Below are positions 45,288 through 55,500 of a stretch of 64,000 nt of DNA, one piece after another. This stretch comes from Melioribacteraceae bacterium (GTDB taxonomy: Bacteria > Bacteroidota > Ignavibacteria > Ignavibacteriales > Melioribacteraceae): the NCBI GenBank assembly GCA_021647785.1, contig JAKIUC010000004.1:56543-120542 (forward strand), given 5' to 3'. Position 1 is the first letter of the stretch, and every line of letters starts with the position of its first letter. The translations under genes and the position numbers were made by a program. The notes below the pieces were generated by a model. It was not told the DNA's origin, ran no database searches, and saw only the letters and a list, made by a program, of their open reading frames with translations.

Positions 45288-45357
45288 ATAGAGGGTGCAA
45301 CCAATTAGTTAAAAAGTTTAACTAAAAAACAAATAAAAATAATCATGAGGACCAAAC

Positions 45358-45858
45358 ATGAAAACTTTACAAAACACAATCGCAGTTGTAGCATTAGCTA
45401 CATTATTATTTTCTTCAAACGTATTTGCACAAACAAGTGCAAGTAGTTCAGCATCCGTAAGTATTTATCTCGCAAAAGGTTTATCAATCACAAATGTTGA
45501 TGCATCTATTGACTTCTTAGAATATGTAGCAGCAGGTCAAGCAGGTTCTGCAAGTGTTGCAGTCGGTTCGGCAGCTGGAGCAAACTTTAAAGTAAGTGGC
45601 GAAGCGGCTAAAAATGTAACTGTTACTTATGGCAACTCAAATCTAACAAATGGTACTGATAATTTAACATTTGTACCGGATGTAGCTGAAACAGGTGCAA
45701 GTGCAACTTATTCTGGAGCATCAAACCTCCTTTCAGGAAATACTGCATCTCTTAATACTGGTGATTTATACTTATGGATTGGTGGCGACATTACAATTCC
45801 TAGTAATGTATCGGAAGGAACATATACTGGAACTTTTAACTTTACAGTTGCTTACTAA
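45358..45858 (+). CDS. DUF4402-family exported protein 1
   Basis: The 166-residue protein has a signal peptide (cleavage near VFAQT) followed by an all-beta domain with the DUF4402 pattern: SITNVDASIDF, NFKVSGEAAKNVTVTY, and LYLWIGGDITIPSNVSEGTY closing with FNFTVAY. The family resembles surface or fimbria-like beta proteins of unknown function. GAGGACC precedes the ATG. It is the only one of the three paralogues here with a sigma-54-type promoter. Confidence 0.8.
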   Translation: MKTLQNTIAVVALATLLFSSNVFAQTSASSSASVSIYLAKGLSITNVDASIDFLEYVAAGQAGSASVAVGSAAGANFKVSGEAAKNVTVTYGNSNLTNGTDNLTFVPDVAETGASATYSGASNLLSGNTASLNTGDLYLWIGGDITIPSNVSEGTYTGTFNFTVAY

Positions 45859-45908
45859 AAGCAAAAAATTGATTGAGGACGAAAATTGAAAAAGATAGGT
45901 CCTCCGCG

Positions 45909-45950
45909 ATGGCATTACTACCAAAATTGGTTGTAGTGCCATTGCTATTT
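45909..45950 (+). terminator. Hairpin terminator after DUF4402 gene 1
   Basis: ATGGCATTACTACC and GGTTGTAGTGCCAT form an imperfect 14-bp stem followed by TGCTATTTT. A second small hairpin (GAGGAC/GTCCTC) lies just before it. Confidence 0.6.
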
Positions 45951-46021
45951 TAAAGAACTTTTATCTTAATACTATCAACAAAAACCTTTCAAAATAAATC
46001 ACTTCTTTTTAACTTAACATT

Positions 46022-46525
46022 ATGAAAAAAATTCGCTATATATTTATTCTCATACTTGTTTCTGGAACAAATATTATTTCACAATCAGTTTTTTCTAGCC
46101 AAAATGCTTCAGCATCTGCAATTCTAATTGTTCCACTTTCAATTACTGCTACATTGGGCGATTTAGATTTTGGTGAAATAATTCTTACTGGAGTTCCTAC
46201 AATTCAGAGAAAAACTCCGCAAGATGGAAAACTATTTGTTGTTTCCGGGCATCCAAACCGTAGCGTTACTTTTACGTTCAATTCTGTTATACTCGATAAT
46301 GCATCATGGGTTGCTACTGGTATTGGAAAAGTTGATAACCTTCAGTTTGTTCCAAATATTGAATTAGATGGTGGAACTAAAGTGAGGAGTGGTGATTCTC
46401 ATCCCCTCCGTTTTGTTAAGGGAATAGGGAGATTAAATGTGTGGGTTGGAGGTGCAATAAAAATATCAGCAACACAAAAAAATGGTGACTACACGGGCAG
46501 ATTTACTTTAAACGTTACTTATTAG
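46022..46525 (+). CDS. DUF4402-family exported protein 2
   Basis: The 167-residue protein has a signal peptide (cleavage near IISQS) and the same beta pattern as its neighbours: LSITATLGDLDFGEIILTG, KLFVVSGHPNRSVTFTF, LNVWVGGAIKISATQKNGDY and FTLNVTY at the end. It is more diverged from protein 1 than expected for a recent tandem copy. The 163-bp gap after protein 1 contains a terminator, so it may have its own promoter. Confidence 0.78.
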   Translation: MKKIRYIFILILVSGTNIISQSVFSSQNASASAILIVPLSITATLGDLDFGEIILTGVPTIQRKTPQDGKLFVVSGHPNRSVTFTFNSVILDNASWVATGIGKVDNLQFVPNIELDGGTKVRSGDSHPLRFVKGIGRLNVWVGGAIKISATQKNGDYTGRFTLNVTY

Positions 46526-46590
46526 TACTAAATTTCACTTTCCCTAAACTGACTACAATTTATTCCGATAATTACAAATGGAGTTATTAA

Positions 46591-46663
46591 ATATACACAA
46601 TACAAATTGGTTTTCGGAAGGGAAACCTCTTAAGAGTCTCACAGACAATTTTGTTGTTATATA
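46591..46663. repeat. Dispersed palindromic element, copy d
   Basis: The left arm ATATACACAATACAAATTG (46591-46609) and right arm GACAATTTTGTTGTTATATA (46644-46663) are inverse. The interior CCTCTTAAGAGTCTCACAGA resembles the core of the copy near 28660. It lies between DUF4402 genes 2 and 3. Confidence 0.55.
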
Positions 46664-46721
46664 CCGACAACATTTACTTTCAAAATCAGAAAACCATTTC
46701 ATTGTCGGTATATTAAACTAT

Positions 46722-46750
46722 TTGACAATTCTGGAATTATATGTTATATT
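46722..46750 (+). promoter_or_regulatory. Consensus promoter of DUF4402 gene 3
   Basis: TTGACA (46722-46727), a 17-bp spacer and TATATT (46745-46750) lie 25 bp before the ATG. This shows gene 3 is transcribed independently. Confidence 0.8.
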
Positions 46751-46775
46751 TTGTTCTTTACAAGCCAGATAAAAT

Positions 46776-47294
46776 ATGAAAATTGGAAAAGTGATAGCAG
46801 TTTTATTGTTATCAAACATATTAGTGTGTTCAATTGCACTTGGACAAAGTAATGGTACAACCACTGCTAACGTAAGTATTACAATAGTTAAGGCTTTGCA
46901 AGTTAACCAAATACAGGGTGATTTAGCATTTGGAAATTTGGTGCAAAGTGGTGTTTCAACAAAGGTAGAACGCACACCCGATAAAGGAATACTCTTTGAA
47001 GTTAGCGGTAGTGCCGGTAGAAATATAGTAGTCGATTATCAGAACACTCTTCTAAATAATCAAAGTGTAGAAACTAATAATAATTCAATCCAATTTATTC
47101 CTGAAGTAAATCACACATATTCAAATTCAAATTACAATAATCCTAAAACAGTATTGAGCGGCGGCTCTTATCAGTTATCAGAGAAAGATGGCGATGGGTA
47201 TTTATATTTATGGATTGGTGGAGAAATGAATATTAATAGTGAATTGCCAAGCGGTAGTTATTCAGGTGCATTTGCTGTTACTGTATCTTACTAA
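46776..47294 (+). CDS. DUF4402-family exported protein 3
   Basis: The 172-residue protein has a signal peptide (cleavage near IALGQS) and the family beta strands ALQVNQIQGDLAFGNLVQSG, ILFEVSGSAGRNIVVDY, and LYLWIGGEMNINSELPSGSY ending FAVTVSY. Together with the two upstream genes it forms a diverged tandem family. A predicted surface or structural role is inference only. Confidence 0.8.
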   Translation: MKIGKVIAVLLLSNILVCSIALGQSNGTTTANVSITIVKALQVNQIQGDLAFGNLVQSGVSTKVERTPDKGILFEVSGSAGRNIVVDYQNTLLNNQSVETNNNSIQFIPEVNHTYSNSNYNNPKTVLSGGSYQLSEKDGDGYLYLWIGGEMNINSELPSGSYSGAFAVTVSY

Positions 47295-47395
47295 TCTTCT
47301 TTTCAAATAACTACTATTTTAGAACTCTTTAATTGACTTGAAGATACCGAATTAACTTCTTATTTTATACGTCCCTTAAATCAATAAAAAATGTT

Positions 47396-47809
47396 TTGTT
47401 AAAATTATTAAATAAAATTATACTACTATTTCTATTTTTTATAATTTCATGTACTTCAATTGAAAATACTATTGATAATACAGAAAAGATTGATGTAAAA
47501 AAAATTGCTTCTGAAAAATTTGGAAAGAAATTCTCGTTAGATTACAACTCCTCAAAGGAATTCGTTATTTGCCAAAATAGGAGTGAAGCAAACAATTCAC
47601 GGATTGAATATTTTATTTATGATATTAATAAAAACCAAATTGTTGAAACTAATAGTTTCCCACTCGGAAATATTTCATGGCTTTCAGAGTTTGAAGTAAG
47701 GGTAGAAATTCATCCCGGCATAATACAGAAAAATGTACAACCCAGTATCGGATATATCTTAAACGTAAAAACTAATTTAAAAACTAATATTAATGGAGGA
47801 GTTCATTGA
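47396..47809 (+). CDS. Small lipoprotein, unknown function
   Basis: The 137-residue protein has a lipoprotein signal with lipobox FIISC near residue 19 and appears to use a TTG start at 47396. The remainder is a small soluble domain (FGKKFSLDYNSSKEFVICQ, VRVEIHPGIIQ) with no family I recognise. Its stop overlaps the TTG start of the giant BNR protein gene (TTGA), so the two are translationally coupled and may work together at the cell surface. Confidence 0.65.
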   Translation: MLKLLNKIILLFLFFIISCTSIENTIDNTEKIDVKKIASEKFGKKFSLDYNSSKEFVICQNRSEANNSRIEYFIYDINKNQIVETNSFPLGNISWLSEFEVRVEIHPGIIQKNVQPSIGYILNVKTNLKTNINGGVH

Positions 47810-50800
47810 AAACTCAAAAAATTACTCTCGCAATTTCTTTTGTAGTTGTAACTGCTTTTGCAATGTTATTAACTTCAAATTGGATGGTAGATGATGTTAA
47901 TAATTTTACAAAAGAAAAAAAAGAAGGCTACTCAAAAGTAACTAAAACTAAAGTGGGAGCTGTTGGTACTGAAAATTGGTCGCAGAAAAAGCAGAGAGTT
48001 AAAGGAACTGCTAAGTTTGATGCACCCGATAAATTTGCTGAACTACATGCCAAAATTAGAACAGCCCCTGGTGAAACAAAACCAGGATATGAAAGAAATT
48101 ATCGATTTATAGAATTGGCAAAAGCAAAAACTGCTGTTAGTTTAATGAAAAATTCTATTGATAATGTTACAGACATTCTAAATTGGGTTGAACGTGGTCC
48201 AGCCAATGTGGGCGGAAGAACAAGAGCATTAGTTATTGACCCGGATGATGCAACTTACGGTACTTGGTTTGCCGGTGCTGTAGGCGGCGGTGTTTGGAAG
48301 ACTACAGATGCTGGGACTAGTTGGATCCCATTAACTGATGACCTCCCTAATTTAGCAGTATCTTCTCTTGAAATGGCTGCATCAAATAGAAATGTTCTTT
48401 ATGCCGGTACTGGTGAAGGGTTCTATAATGCTGATGCTATTGAAGGTAATGGCATTATGAAGACTACAGATAGAGGTGATACTTGGGTACAATTGGCATC
48501 CACTGCAACAGACCCAGATTTTGCTTATGTAAATCGTTTAGCTATTGACCCTACAAATGAAAATATTGTTATTGCTGCAACTAATACTGGAATATTCAAA
48601 ACTACTGATGGCGGTACAACATGGAGCCAAGTACATTCGCCTGGTAGAATTCAAGATATGAGAGCAAATCCAGAAAATTTTAATACTCTATTTGCTGCAA
48701 CCTCGCAAGGTGTTATTCGCTCGTTTGATGCTGGTGATACTTGGGTGCTTCCTAATAAAGCAAAATTTGGTGGTGGTAGAATTGAGATTGCACCTGCTAA
48801 ATCAGATACAAATAGATTGTATGCCTCGGTTAATTCATCTCCAAATAAAATGTATGCTACATCAGATGGCGGAACAAGTTGGAATGAAGTTGAAGAAGTT
48901 GATGGCTCTGATAAAAACTGGCTTGGAGGTCAGGGATGGTATGATAACACTATTGGAGTTCACCCTTACAATGAAGATATTGTTTATATGGGTGGTATTG
49001 ATTTGTGGAAATCTGAAATTGTTATAGATTCGGTTTTAGGAATAACAAATATTACTGATACTAATTTAGATACTATTTTTACATATAACCCTTCAGGGCT
49101 GCCAGAGAGGGATGGGGGAATTGGAACGGGTAAAGATTATTTTAATGAAAATGTTTTAAATTCAGATTATGTTGATATAGAAGTTCGTTTTGGACCTGGT
49201 AAATCTCAGAAAGCTCATAGATATATTAATAATTCTTTTATGTATAAAGATTATGTTGATGTTCCATTTGAAGTGTGGGATATAACCAACAATAAACAGT
49301 TAATGTGCTCATTTAAAGATATTGATAAAAATGGTGTTTACAACTTAAGAACATCCAGAGGTGATATTATTTTTGTTAATAATGTTGATTATGATCCAAA
49401 TAATCCATCAGCAAATATGGCTCTCAATAATGGTGTTAAATATGAAAATTTATTTGTTGTTGCACTTAGAATGCTCCCTGGAAAAGTTTGGGATGATACC
49501 TCTATTGATGAACTTACAGTTGCAATTGAAGTAGGAAAACTTGCTTCATTTACTAGGTCAACTGTTGCAATTACTGATGGTTATGGTCAATATCCAACAA
49601 GTACTTATACACACGTTGACCATCATAATATTACAATGTTTACAACTAATGAAGCTACGGAAGAATTTATTTTCTTAAATGGAAACGATGGTGGTGTTGC
49701 TGTATCTTATGATGCTGGTGCCTCCTTTACAGAAGTTGGTAATAATGGTTACAACACTTCGCAGTTCTATGGTGTTGATAAGAAACCTGGTGGAAGCCAG
49801 TACTACGGTGGAATGCAGGACAATGGTACTTGGGAATCAGCAAAAGATGTTGATGCTGATAAGACTACAGAATACATATTCCGTATTGGTGGTGATGGTT
49901 TCGAGGTTTCGTGGCATTATACCGACCCGCAGAAAATGATTGGTGGTTCACAATTTAATAGATTTTGGAAAACTACGAATGGAGGTTTCTCCTATTTTGC
50001 TGCCAACACAGGGTTTAATGGATGGGGTAATAGTGCTGTATCACCATTTATTTCTAAAATTGCTAAATCGTATAGTGACCCTGATTTACTTTATACAATT
50101 ACTACCGAAGGTGTTTATCGTAGTGAAGACTTTGGAAGCAATTGGTCTCTTTATCCTATCTCAGCATTTGCCGCAGCGGGGTATTTCAGTTTTGCACAGG
50201 TTGCAATTTCAATTGCTGAACCTCAAGTTGTTTGGGCGGGTGCGGCAAGTAACGGATTATTTGTTTCGAAAGATGGTGGGTTATCATTTGAGAAAGTAAG
50301 TGATAATACCTTCATAAGTGGGGCACGACTCTCCGGATTAGATACACATCCTACAGATGAAGCTACAGCTTATGCTACCTTCTCTTTCTCTGGAACTCCA
50401 AAAGTATTAAGAACAACTAACTATGGAGCATCTTGGGAAGATATTTCCGGATATGGTTCTGGCTCTGTTAGTGCAAATGGCTTCCCTAATGTAGCAACGT
50501 ATTGCGTATCTGTAATGCCTTATAATACAGATATTATTTGGGCAGGAACCGATATCGGTATAATTGAATCAACTGATGGTGGTACATCGTGGCATTTGGC
50601 TGAGAATGGTTTGCCTCAAGTTGCAATTTGGGAAATACGTGTAGTTGATGATGAAGTTATAGTTGCAACACACGGACGTGGAATATGGTCCGTATCACTC
50701 CCGGAATTAGCAGGTCACAAACCTCCGGAAGTTACATTAGCTCCTGCAATAATTTCTGCAAATCAAGGAGTTTCTGGTTTAATATTAAATGCGTCATTAC

Positions 50801-51822
50801 GCTCTGTTTACGATTCAACACATGTTATGATAAATAATCAAAATGTGTTAACAATAAAAACAAGCAACATAGTTGATTCTATTATTGTTGTTCCTCTTTC
50901 AGGAACTGGTAATAAAACTGTTTACCTCAATTCATTTAGTGGTACACGAAACTATAAATCTTCTTCGTATGATATTAATTTAGTTGAACTTTTAGAAACA
51001 AAGCAAGGGTATGTAAATGAATTTGCTTCTGATGATGGCGAGTTTGTACTTGATGGAATGAGTATTACAGGATTCTCTGGTGGGTCTTTGAATTCTCCAC
51101 ATGATTATCCTCATTTACAAACAAGTATAGCTCTATTACGAGTTCCTGTTATAGTTGCTTCTTCAAATGCAACATTGGAATATGAAGATATTGCAATAAT
51201 TGAAAAAGGGGAAGCAGGAACAGTTTTTGGCGACTCTGAATTTTGGGATTATGTAATTGTTGAAGCAAGCAACGGTGGTGAGTGGATTCCTTTAGAGGAT
51301 GGATATGATGCACGTTTACATAGTGATTGGTTAACCGCATACGATGCTAAGCAATCTGGAACATCATCAATGTATAAATTACATAGCATTAATTTGTTAG
51401 ATAAATTTTCTGCTGGCGATACATTACTAATTCGCTTCAGACTTTATGCTGATGAATTTGTAAATGGTTGGGGATGGGCTATTGATAATTTAATTATTCA
51501 AGGTCGCTTTGTTAGTGTTGATGATGAAACAATTCTGCCTAAGAAATTTGAACTGAGTCAAAATTATCCAAATCCATTTAATCCAAGCACTGTGATTAAT
51601 TATTCGCTGCCAACTGAAAGTAAAGTGAAATTACAAATTTTTAATACTCTTGGCGAGGAGATAACAACATTAGTGGATGAAACAAATAATGCTGGTGTTC
51701 ATAAAATAGAATGGAATGCAAGTAACCTTGCCTCTGGTGTTTATCTCTATAGAATCAGTACTGAATCGACAAGCGATGCTACAAAATTTATTGCAGTTAA
51801 AAAAATGTTGTTGCTAAAATAA
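47806..51822 (+). CDS. Giant secreted BNR/sortilin-repeat protein with T9SS sorting domain
   Basis: The 1338-residue protein uses a TTG start, supported by GGAGGAG 6-12 bases upstream. A hydrophobic N-terminus (about 8-24) is followed by many BNR/VPS10-like repeats with Asp-box motifs (TTDAGTSW, TTDRGDTW, TTDGGTTW, ESTDGGTSWHLAENGLP) forming beta-propellers. A non-repeat insertion of about 180 residues (GPGKSQKAHRYINNSFMYKD and after) interrupts them near residues 410-590. A concanavalin-like domain and the sorting signal (LSQNYPNPFNPSTVINYS, ending KKMLLLK) close it. Function is unknown; glycosidase or adhesin roles are possible. Confidence 0.85.
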   Translation: MKTQKITLAISFVVVTAFAMLLTSNWMVDDVNNFTKEKKEGYSKVTKTKVGAVGTENWSQKKQRVKGTAKFDAPDKFAELHAKIRTAPGETKPGYERNYRFIELAKAKTAVSLMKNSIDNVTDILNWVERGPANVGGRTRALVIDPDDATYGTWFAGAVGGGVWKTTDAGTSWIPLTDDLPNLAVSSLEMAASNRNVLYAGTGEGFYNADAIEGNGIMKTTDRGDTWVQLASTATDPDFAYVNRLAIDPTNENIVIAATNTGIFKTTDGGTTWSQVHSPGRIQDMRANPENFNTLFAATSQGVIRSFDAGDTWVLPNKAKFGGGRIEIAPAKSDTNRLYASVNSSPNKMYATSDGGTSWNEVEEVDGSDKNWLGGQGWYDNTIGVHPYNEDIVYMGGIDLWKSEIVIDSVLGITNITDTNLDTIFTYNPSGLPERDGGIGTGKDYFNENVLNSDYVDIEVRFGPGKSQKAHRYINNSFMYKDYVDVPFEVWDITNNKQLMCSFKDIDKNGVYNLRTSRGDIIFVNNVDYDPNNPSANMALNNGVKYENLFVVALRMLPGKVWDDTSIDELTVAIEVGKLASFTRSTVAITDGYGQYPTSTYTHVDHHNITMFTTNEATEEFIFLNGNDGGVAVSYDAGASFTEVGNNGYNTSQFYGVDKKPGGSQYYGGMQDNGTWESAKDVDADKTTEYIFRIGGDGFEVSWHYTDPQKMIGGSQFNRFWKTTNGGFSYFAANTGFNGWGNSAVSPFISKIAKSYSDPDLLYTITTEGVYRSEDFGSNWSLYPISAFAAAGYFSFAQVAISIAEPQVVWAGAASNGLFVSKDGGLSFEKVSDNTFISGARLSGLDTHPTDEATAYATFSFSGTPKVLRTTNYGASWEDISGYGSGSVSANGFPNVATYCVSVMPYNTDIIWAGTDIGIIESTDGGTSWHLAENGLPQVAIWEIRVVDDEVIVATHGRGIWSVSLPELAGHKPPEVTLAPAIISANQGVSGLILNASLRSVYDSTHVMINNQNVLTIKTSNIVDSIIVVPLSGTGNKTVYLNSFSGTRNYKSSSYDINLVELLETKQGYVNEFASDDGEFVLDGMSITGFSGGSLNSPHDYPHLQTSIALLRVPVIVASSNATLEYEDIAIIEKGEAGTVFGDSEFWDYVIVEASNGGEWIPLEDGYDARLHSDWLTAYDAKQSGTSSMYKLHSINLLDKFSAGDTLLIRFRLYADEFVNGWGWAIDNLIIQGRFVSVDDETILPKKFELSQNYPNPFNPSTVINYSLPTESKVKLQIFNTLGEEITTLVDETNNAGVHKIEWNASNLASGVYLYRISTESTSDATKFIAVKKMLLLK

Positions 51823-51957
51823 AGTCCCGTAGGGATATTTATTTTAGGACAATCCCGATTATTTCCGGAGCCGCAAATTAAATAAAGTATCCCGCAGGGC
51901 GGGATGCATTTATTTTATAACAGTACCGTTTTCTGCGGTTCTACTAAAATAGAGTCC
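51815..51957 (+). repeat. Tandem repeat downstream of the BNR protein gene
   Basis: Units of about 65-75 bp begin CTAAAATAAAGTCCC, AATAAAGTATCCCGCAGG and CTAAAATAGAGTCCC and run into TTTATTTTATAACAGT-like ends. The first unit overlaps the stop codon. A closely similar unit follows the subtilase stop at 56363-56440. Confidence 0.6.
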
Positions 51958-51986
51958 CACTTGCGGTATATTTATTTTTGAACAGT

Positions 51987-52143
51987 CTAGTGTCGTGTCA
52001 AGTTTGTAGTGCAGTGTCGTATATCTTTTGAACTCACCCCTACCCCTCTCTTGAAAAGAGAGGGGCTTTTACTCCCTCTCCCTTTGGGAGAGGGTTGGGG
52101 TGAGGGGTTTTTGTACGTCATTATATACTTGACACGACACTAG
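51987..52143. repeat. MITE-like element with perfect 17-bp terminal inverted repeats
   Basis: CTAGTGTCGTGTCAAGT (51987-52003) and ACTTGACACGACACTAG (52127-52143) are exact inverses. The 157-bp element encodes nothing and contains two strong pyrimidine/purine hairpins (CCCCTCTC/GAGAGGGG and CCCTCTCCC/GGGAGAGGG). A decayed relative is at 38215-38365. Confidence 0.8.
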
Positions 52144-52196
52144 AATCCTTAATTTGATTTCGAAAAATTTATAAAGTTAATGTCGATATAATAATC

Positions 52197-52379
52197 ATGA
52201 ATATGAAATTTAATCTAAAAAAAATTGTAATATATTTTCTTCTTGTTCTTGTAGTGAATGTTGTTGTTCAGTATGTATGGATTTTAGTTTTTCAAGGACC
52301 TGAATTTAATTTTGGGCTTGCATTCACAACTGCAATGACAATCAGTATAGCTTTAGTACTTACAATGCCAGATAAATAG
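52197..52379 (+). CDS. Small two-helix membrane protein
   Basis: The 60-residue protein has two hydrophobic segments (IVIYFLLVLVVNVVVQYVWI and FGLAFTTAMTISIALVL) with a short loop. I do not recognise a family. A terminator directly follows, supporting it as a real single-gene unit. It lies between the MITE-like element and the subtilase gene. Confidence 0.55.
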   Translation: MNMKFNLKKIVIYFLLVLVVNVVVQYVWILVFQGPEFNFGLAFTTAMTISIALVLTMPDK

Positions 52380-52415
52380 TATTTGATGATTAGACTATTG
52401 TAGAATCATTAATTT

Positions 52416-52450
52416 AACCCCTTTAGAATTATTTCTAAGGGGTTTTTTTG
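52416..52450 (+). terminator. Rho-independent terminator of the small membrane protein gene
   Basis: AACCCCTTTAGAA and TTCTAAGGGGTT form a stem with one bulge, followed by TTTTTT, 37 bp after the stop. Confidence 0.75.
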
Positions 52451-52548
52451 TTTATTGTTATTAAGATTCATTATAAGTAACTTAATCCTTCAAAAAATAT
52501 TTCAAAATAAGTGAGTCTATCGCTTATAAAAAAAGGAGAGTAATAACA

Positions 52549-55500
52549 ATGAGAAAAATATCAATATTTTTAGCATTTGCATTTATTTTATGTGTGCAAG
52601 TTAGTGCTGCAAATAGTAAAAACTTTGTGCAGCAGAAAGAAGAAGTTAAAACAGTCCCTGGTAAATTTGTTGTAAAATTTAAAGCAGCAGAAGGGAATAG
52701 AACTCAAGTTAGCTTTTCAAAACTATCGATGGTAGCTGCCAAATATAATGTAACAAGTAACAGACAAGTATTTACAAAAGCAAAAAACAATAAATTAAAA
52801 GAGATGTTAAACCTCCATAATATTTTTGTTTTTGAAACTGATAAAAACTCAAATATTCAAGCTATTGTTGATGAATTGAATAGAGACCCAAGTATTGAAT
52901 ATGCAGAACCAGTTTATCTTTCAAAATTTGAATCTGTTCCTGATGATCCCCTCTATTCATCATTATATCACTTACCCCAAATAAAAGCACCTGAAGCTTG
53001 GGATATCCAATCGAACTCATCAGATGTAATTATCGGAATTATAGATTCGGGTGTTGATTGGGACCATGAAGATTTAGCTGATAACATTTGGATAAACACA
53101 GCCGAGATTCCCGATAATGGAATTGATGATGACGGTAATGGTTATATAGACGATGTTCGTGGCTGGGATTTTGTTACAGGTGTTTCTGGAAGTGAAGACT
53201 TTAATGCTGACCCCAATGAAGATGGTGAAACTCCTGATAATGACCCAATGGATTTTAACGGACACGGAACACACGTTGCAGGAATAGCTGGTGCCACAAC
53301 AAATAATGGAATTGGAATTGCCTCTGCATCTTATGGAGCTACTATTATGGCTTTAAGATGCGGGTATCAATCGAGAGATGGTAATGGTTATGTGCCATCC
53401 ATATTTGCAGCAGAGGCTTATATTTATGCTGCAGATAATGGTGCGGTAATTACAAACCAGAGTTCGGGTAATAGTGGGAAAGCAATTCTGGATGCAGCAT
53501 ATTACGCATTTTTAAATGGTGTTTTAATTGTTGAATCAGCAGGCAATGGTGATGCTGTTACTCCCTCTGGCTTAGGTGCACAACCTTGGGTTATAAGTGT
53601 TGCATCTGTTAATCAAGATGATGTTAAAACTTACTACTCAAGTTATGGCGAGTATGTAAATGTTTCAGCACCAGGAGGAGAGCTGTTTGTTGGTAATGAT
53701 ACTTGGGGAATATTAAGCACAATTGTTCATCCATCAAATTTCTATGGTGGTCAGTTATATACTAAATTTCAAGGTACATCAATGTCGGCACCGTTAGTTG
53801 CTTCTGCTGCTGCATTAGTTAAAGCTAATGAACCAAGCATTAGTGTTGTTGATCTATTTTCTCGTATTGTTGGAACCGCTGATAATATTGATGGATTGAA
53901 TCCGGATTATACAGGCTTGTTAGGTTCTGGTAGAATTAATCTTCATAGAGCATTAACAGAAACTGTATCGGCAGAGCCATTATTTAAAATTGTAAAGAGT
54001 GAAATTCTTGATCCTTTAGGGAATAACAATGGGTTCCTTGATGCTGGTGAAGAAGTAGAGCTAAAAATAACATTTAGAAATGTTTGGCAAAATGCAAACA
54101 ATGTAAGTGTGTCATTGTTAACTGAAAGCCCGTGGCCAGTTGTTATCAATAATGGGACATCAAACTTAGGGAATGTTACAGGTGTTTTAGATACTGTTAG
54201 TTGGGAAGCAACAGCAACTTTTACAATTTCTGCTGCTGAGGATGCTATCCCTATTTCAGGTCAGTTCCTATTAAATATTACCAGTGATGGTTTTGCACAA
54301 ACAATTGATTATACTATCGCAGTATCCCCACAAGTTTTGTTTGTTGCTGATTTTGATGAGAGTGGTAATAGATTTTTTGATTTCAGCAAATATTATACTG
54401 ATGCATTTGAAGCTACTGGAGTCTCTTATGATTATGTCCACCGTCTTGATACTGAAGTAACTCCAGAATTATTAAATATGTATTCAACAGTAGTTTGGGC
54501 TTGCGAGTGGAGTTTTCCCTCTGTAGATAGTAGTGATAGGGTTGCACTTGAAGCATTTTTAGATGGTGGTGGGTCACTATTTTTATCTGGGCAAGATGTA
54601 GCTTGGGATTTAAATGAAAATAGTGCAAATATGGATAGAGATTTCTTGAACAATTATTTGAAAGTAAATTATCTTGCAGATGATGCAGGAAGAACAGAAA
54701 TATTTGGAGTCTATGATAATCCAATTACTGATGGAATGGAGTTAGAGTTCTACCAAAAGAAGCGTGATTCAGATCAACAGTTTCCGGATGTTTTAGAACC
54801 AAGAGATGGTGCAATATCAATTCTTAATTATGATGATGAGAGAAGCGGAGCAATTAGTTACTCGGGAGATTATGATTTGGTGTTTTTTGGCTTTGGTGGA
54901 TTTGAATCGATTGATGCTGAAGAAGATAGAATAGAAATAATGAAAAATACTCTTGACTGGTTATCCGGAATTGATTATTCAGTTGATAAATTAACAGACA
55001 CAGAAGTATCAACAGAAAGTTATACTGTTAATTTTGAAGCCGAGTCTCGCTCCTCTTCAATTTCAAATGTTTATCTCTATTGGTATAATTATAGCCCACC
55101 ATATAACAGAATTAGTATGACTGACAATGGTGGTGGAAAATATAGTGCAGAAATTCCAGCTCAAAATTTAGATACAGATGTTTCCTATTTTGTTTATGCA
55201 GAAGCTGATGATGGCAACTATGTTTTAACATCTGTAAATGAGTTCTATGTTGGAACTGACGAAGAACCTCCAGTAGTTACTCTAGTAAATAAACCACTTG
55301 GAAATTCTATTAATGTTTATGGACCTGCTCCATATCCTTTAACTTTAAGTATGTATGATAATATTGGAATTGATAATAAAACTGCAAAAATTTATTACAC
55401 AGTAAATGATACTGAACCATATAATTCTAATCCGTTAGAATATGTTTTGGAGCAAGACCTATTTGCTGGTTCTTTCTCTTTTGCAGAACCTCTTAATGTT

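Larger units (their letters stand above)
45009..45357. other. Regulatory region upstream of the first DUF4402 gene
   Basis: In order it contains the pruA terminator, a CRP/FNR-like palindrome (45176-45191), a sigma-54-type promoter (45272-45287) and a leader of about 60 bp before the ATG at 45358. There is no coding sequence. Confidence 0.6.

Noticed and set aside
46578..46772. 64-codon plus-strand reading frame before DUF4402 gene 3
   Set aside because: It overlaps a palindromic repeat and the gene 3 promoter and has no protein-like features.
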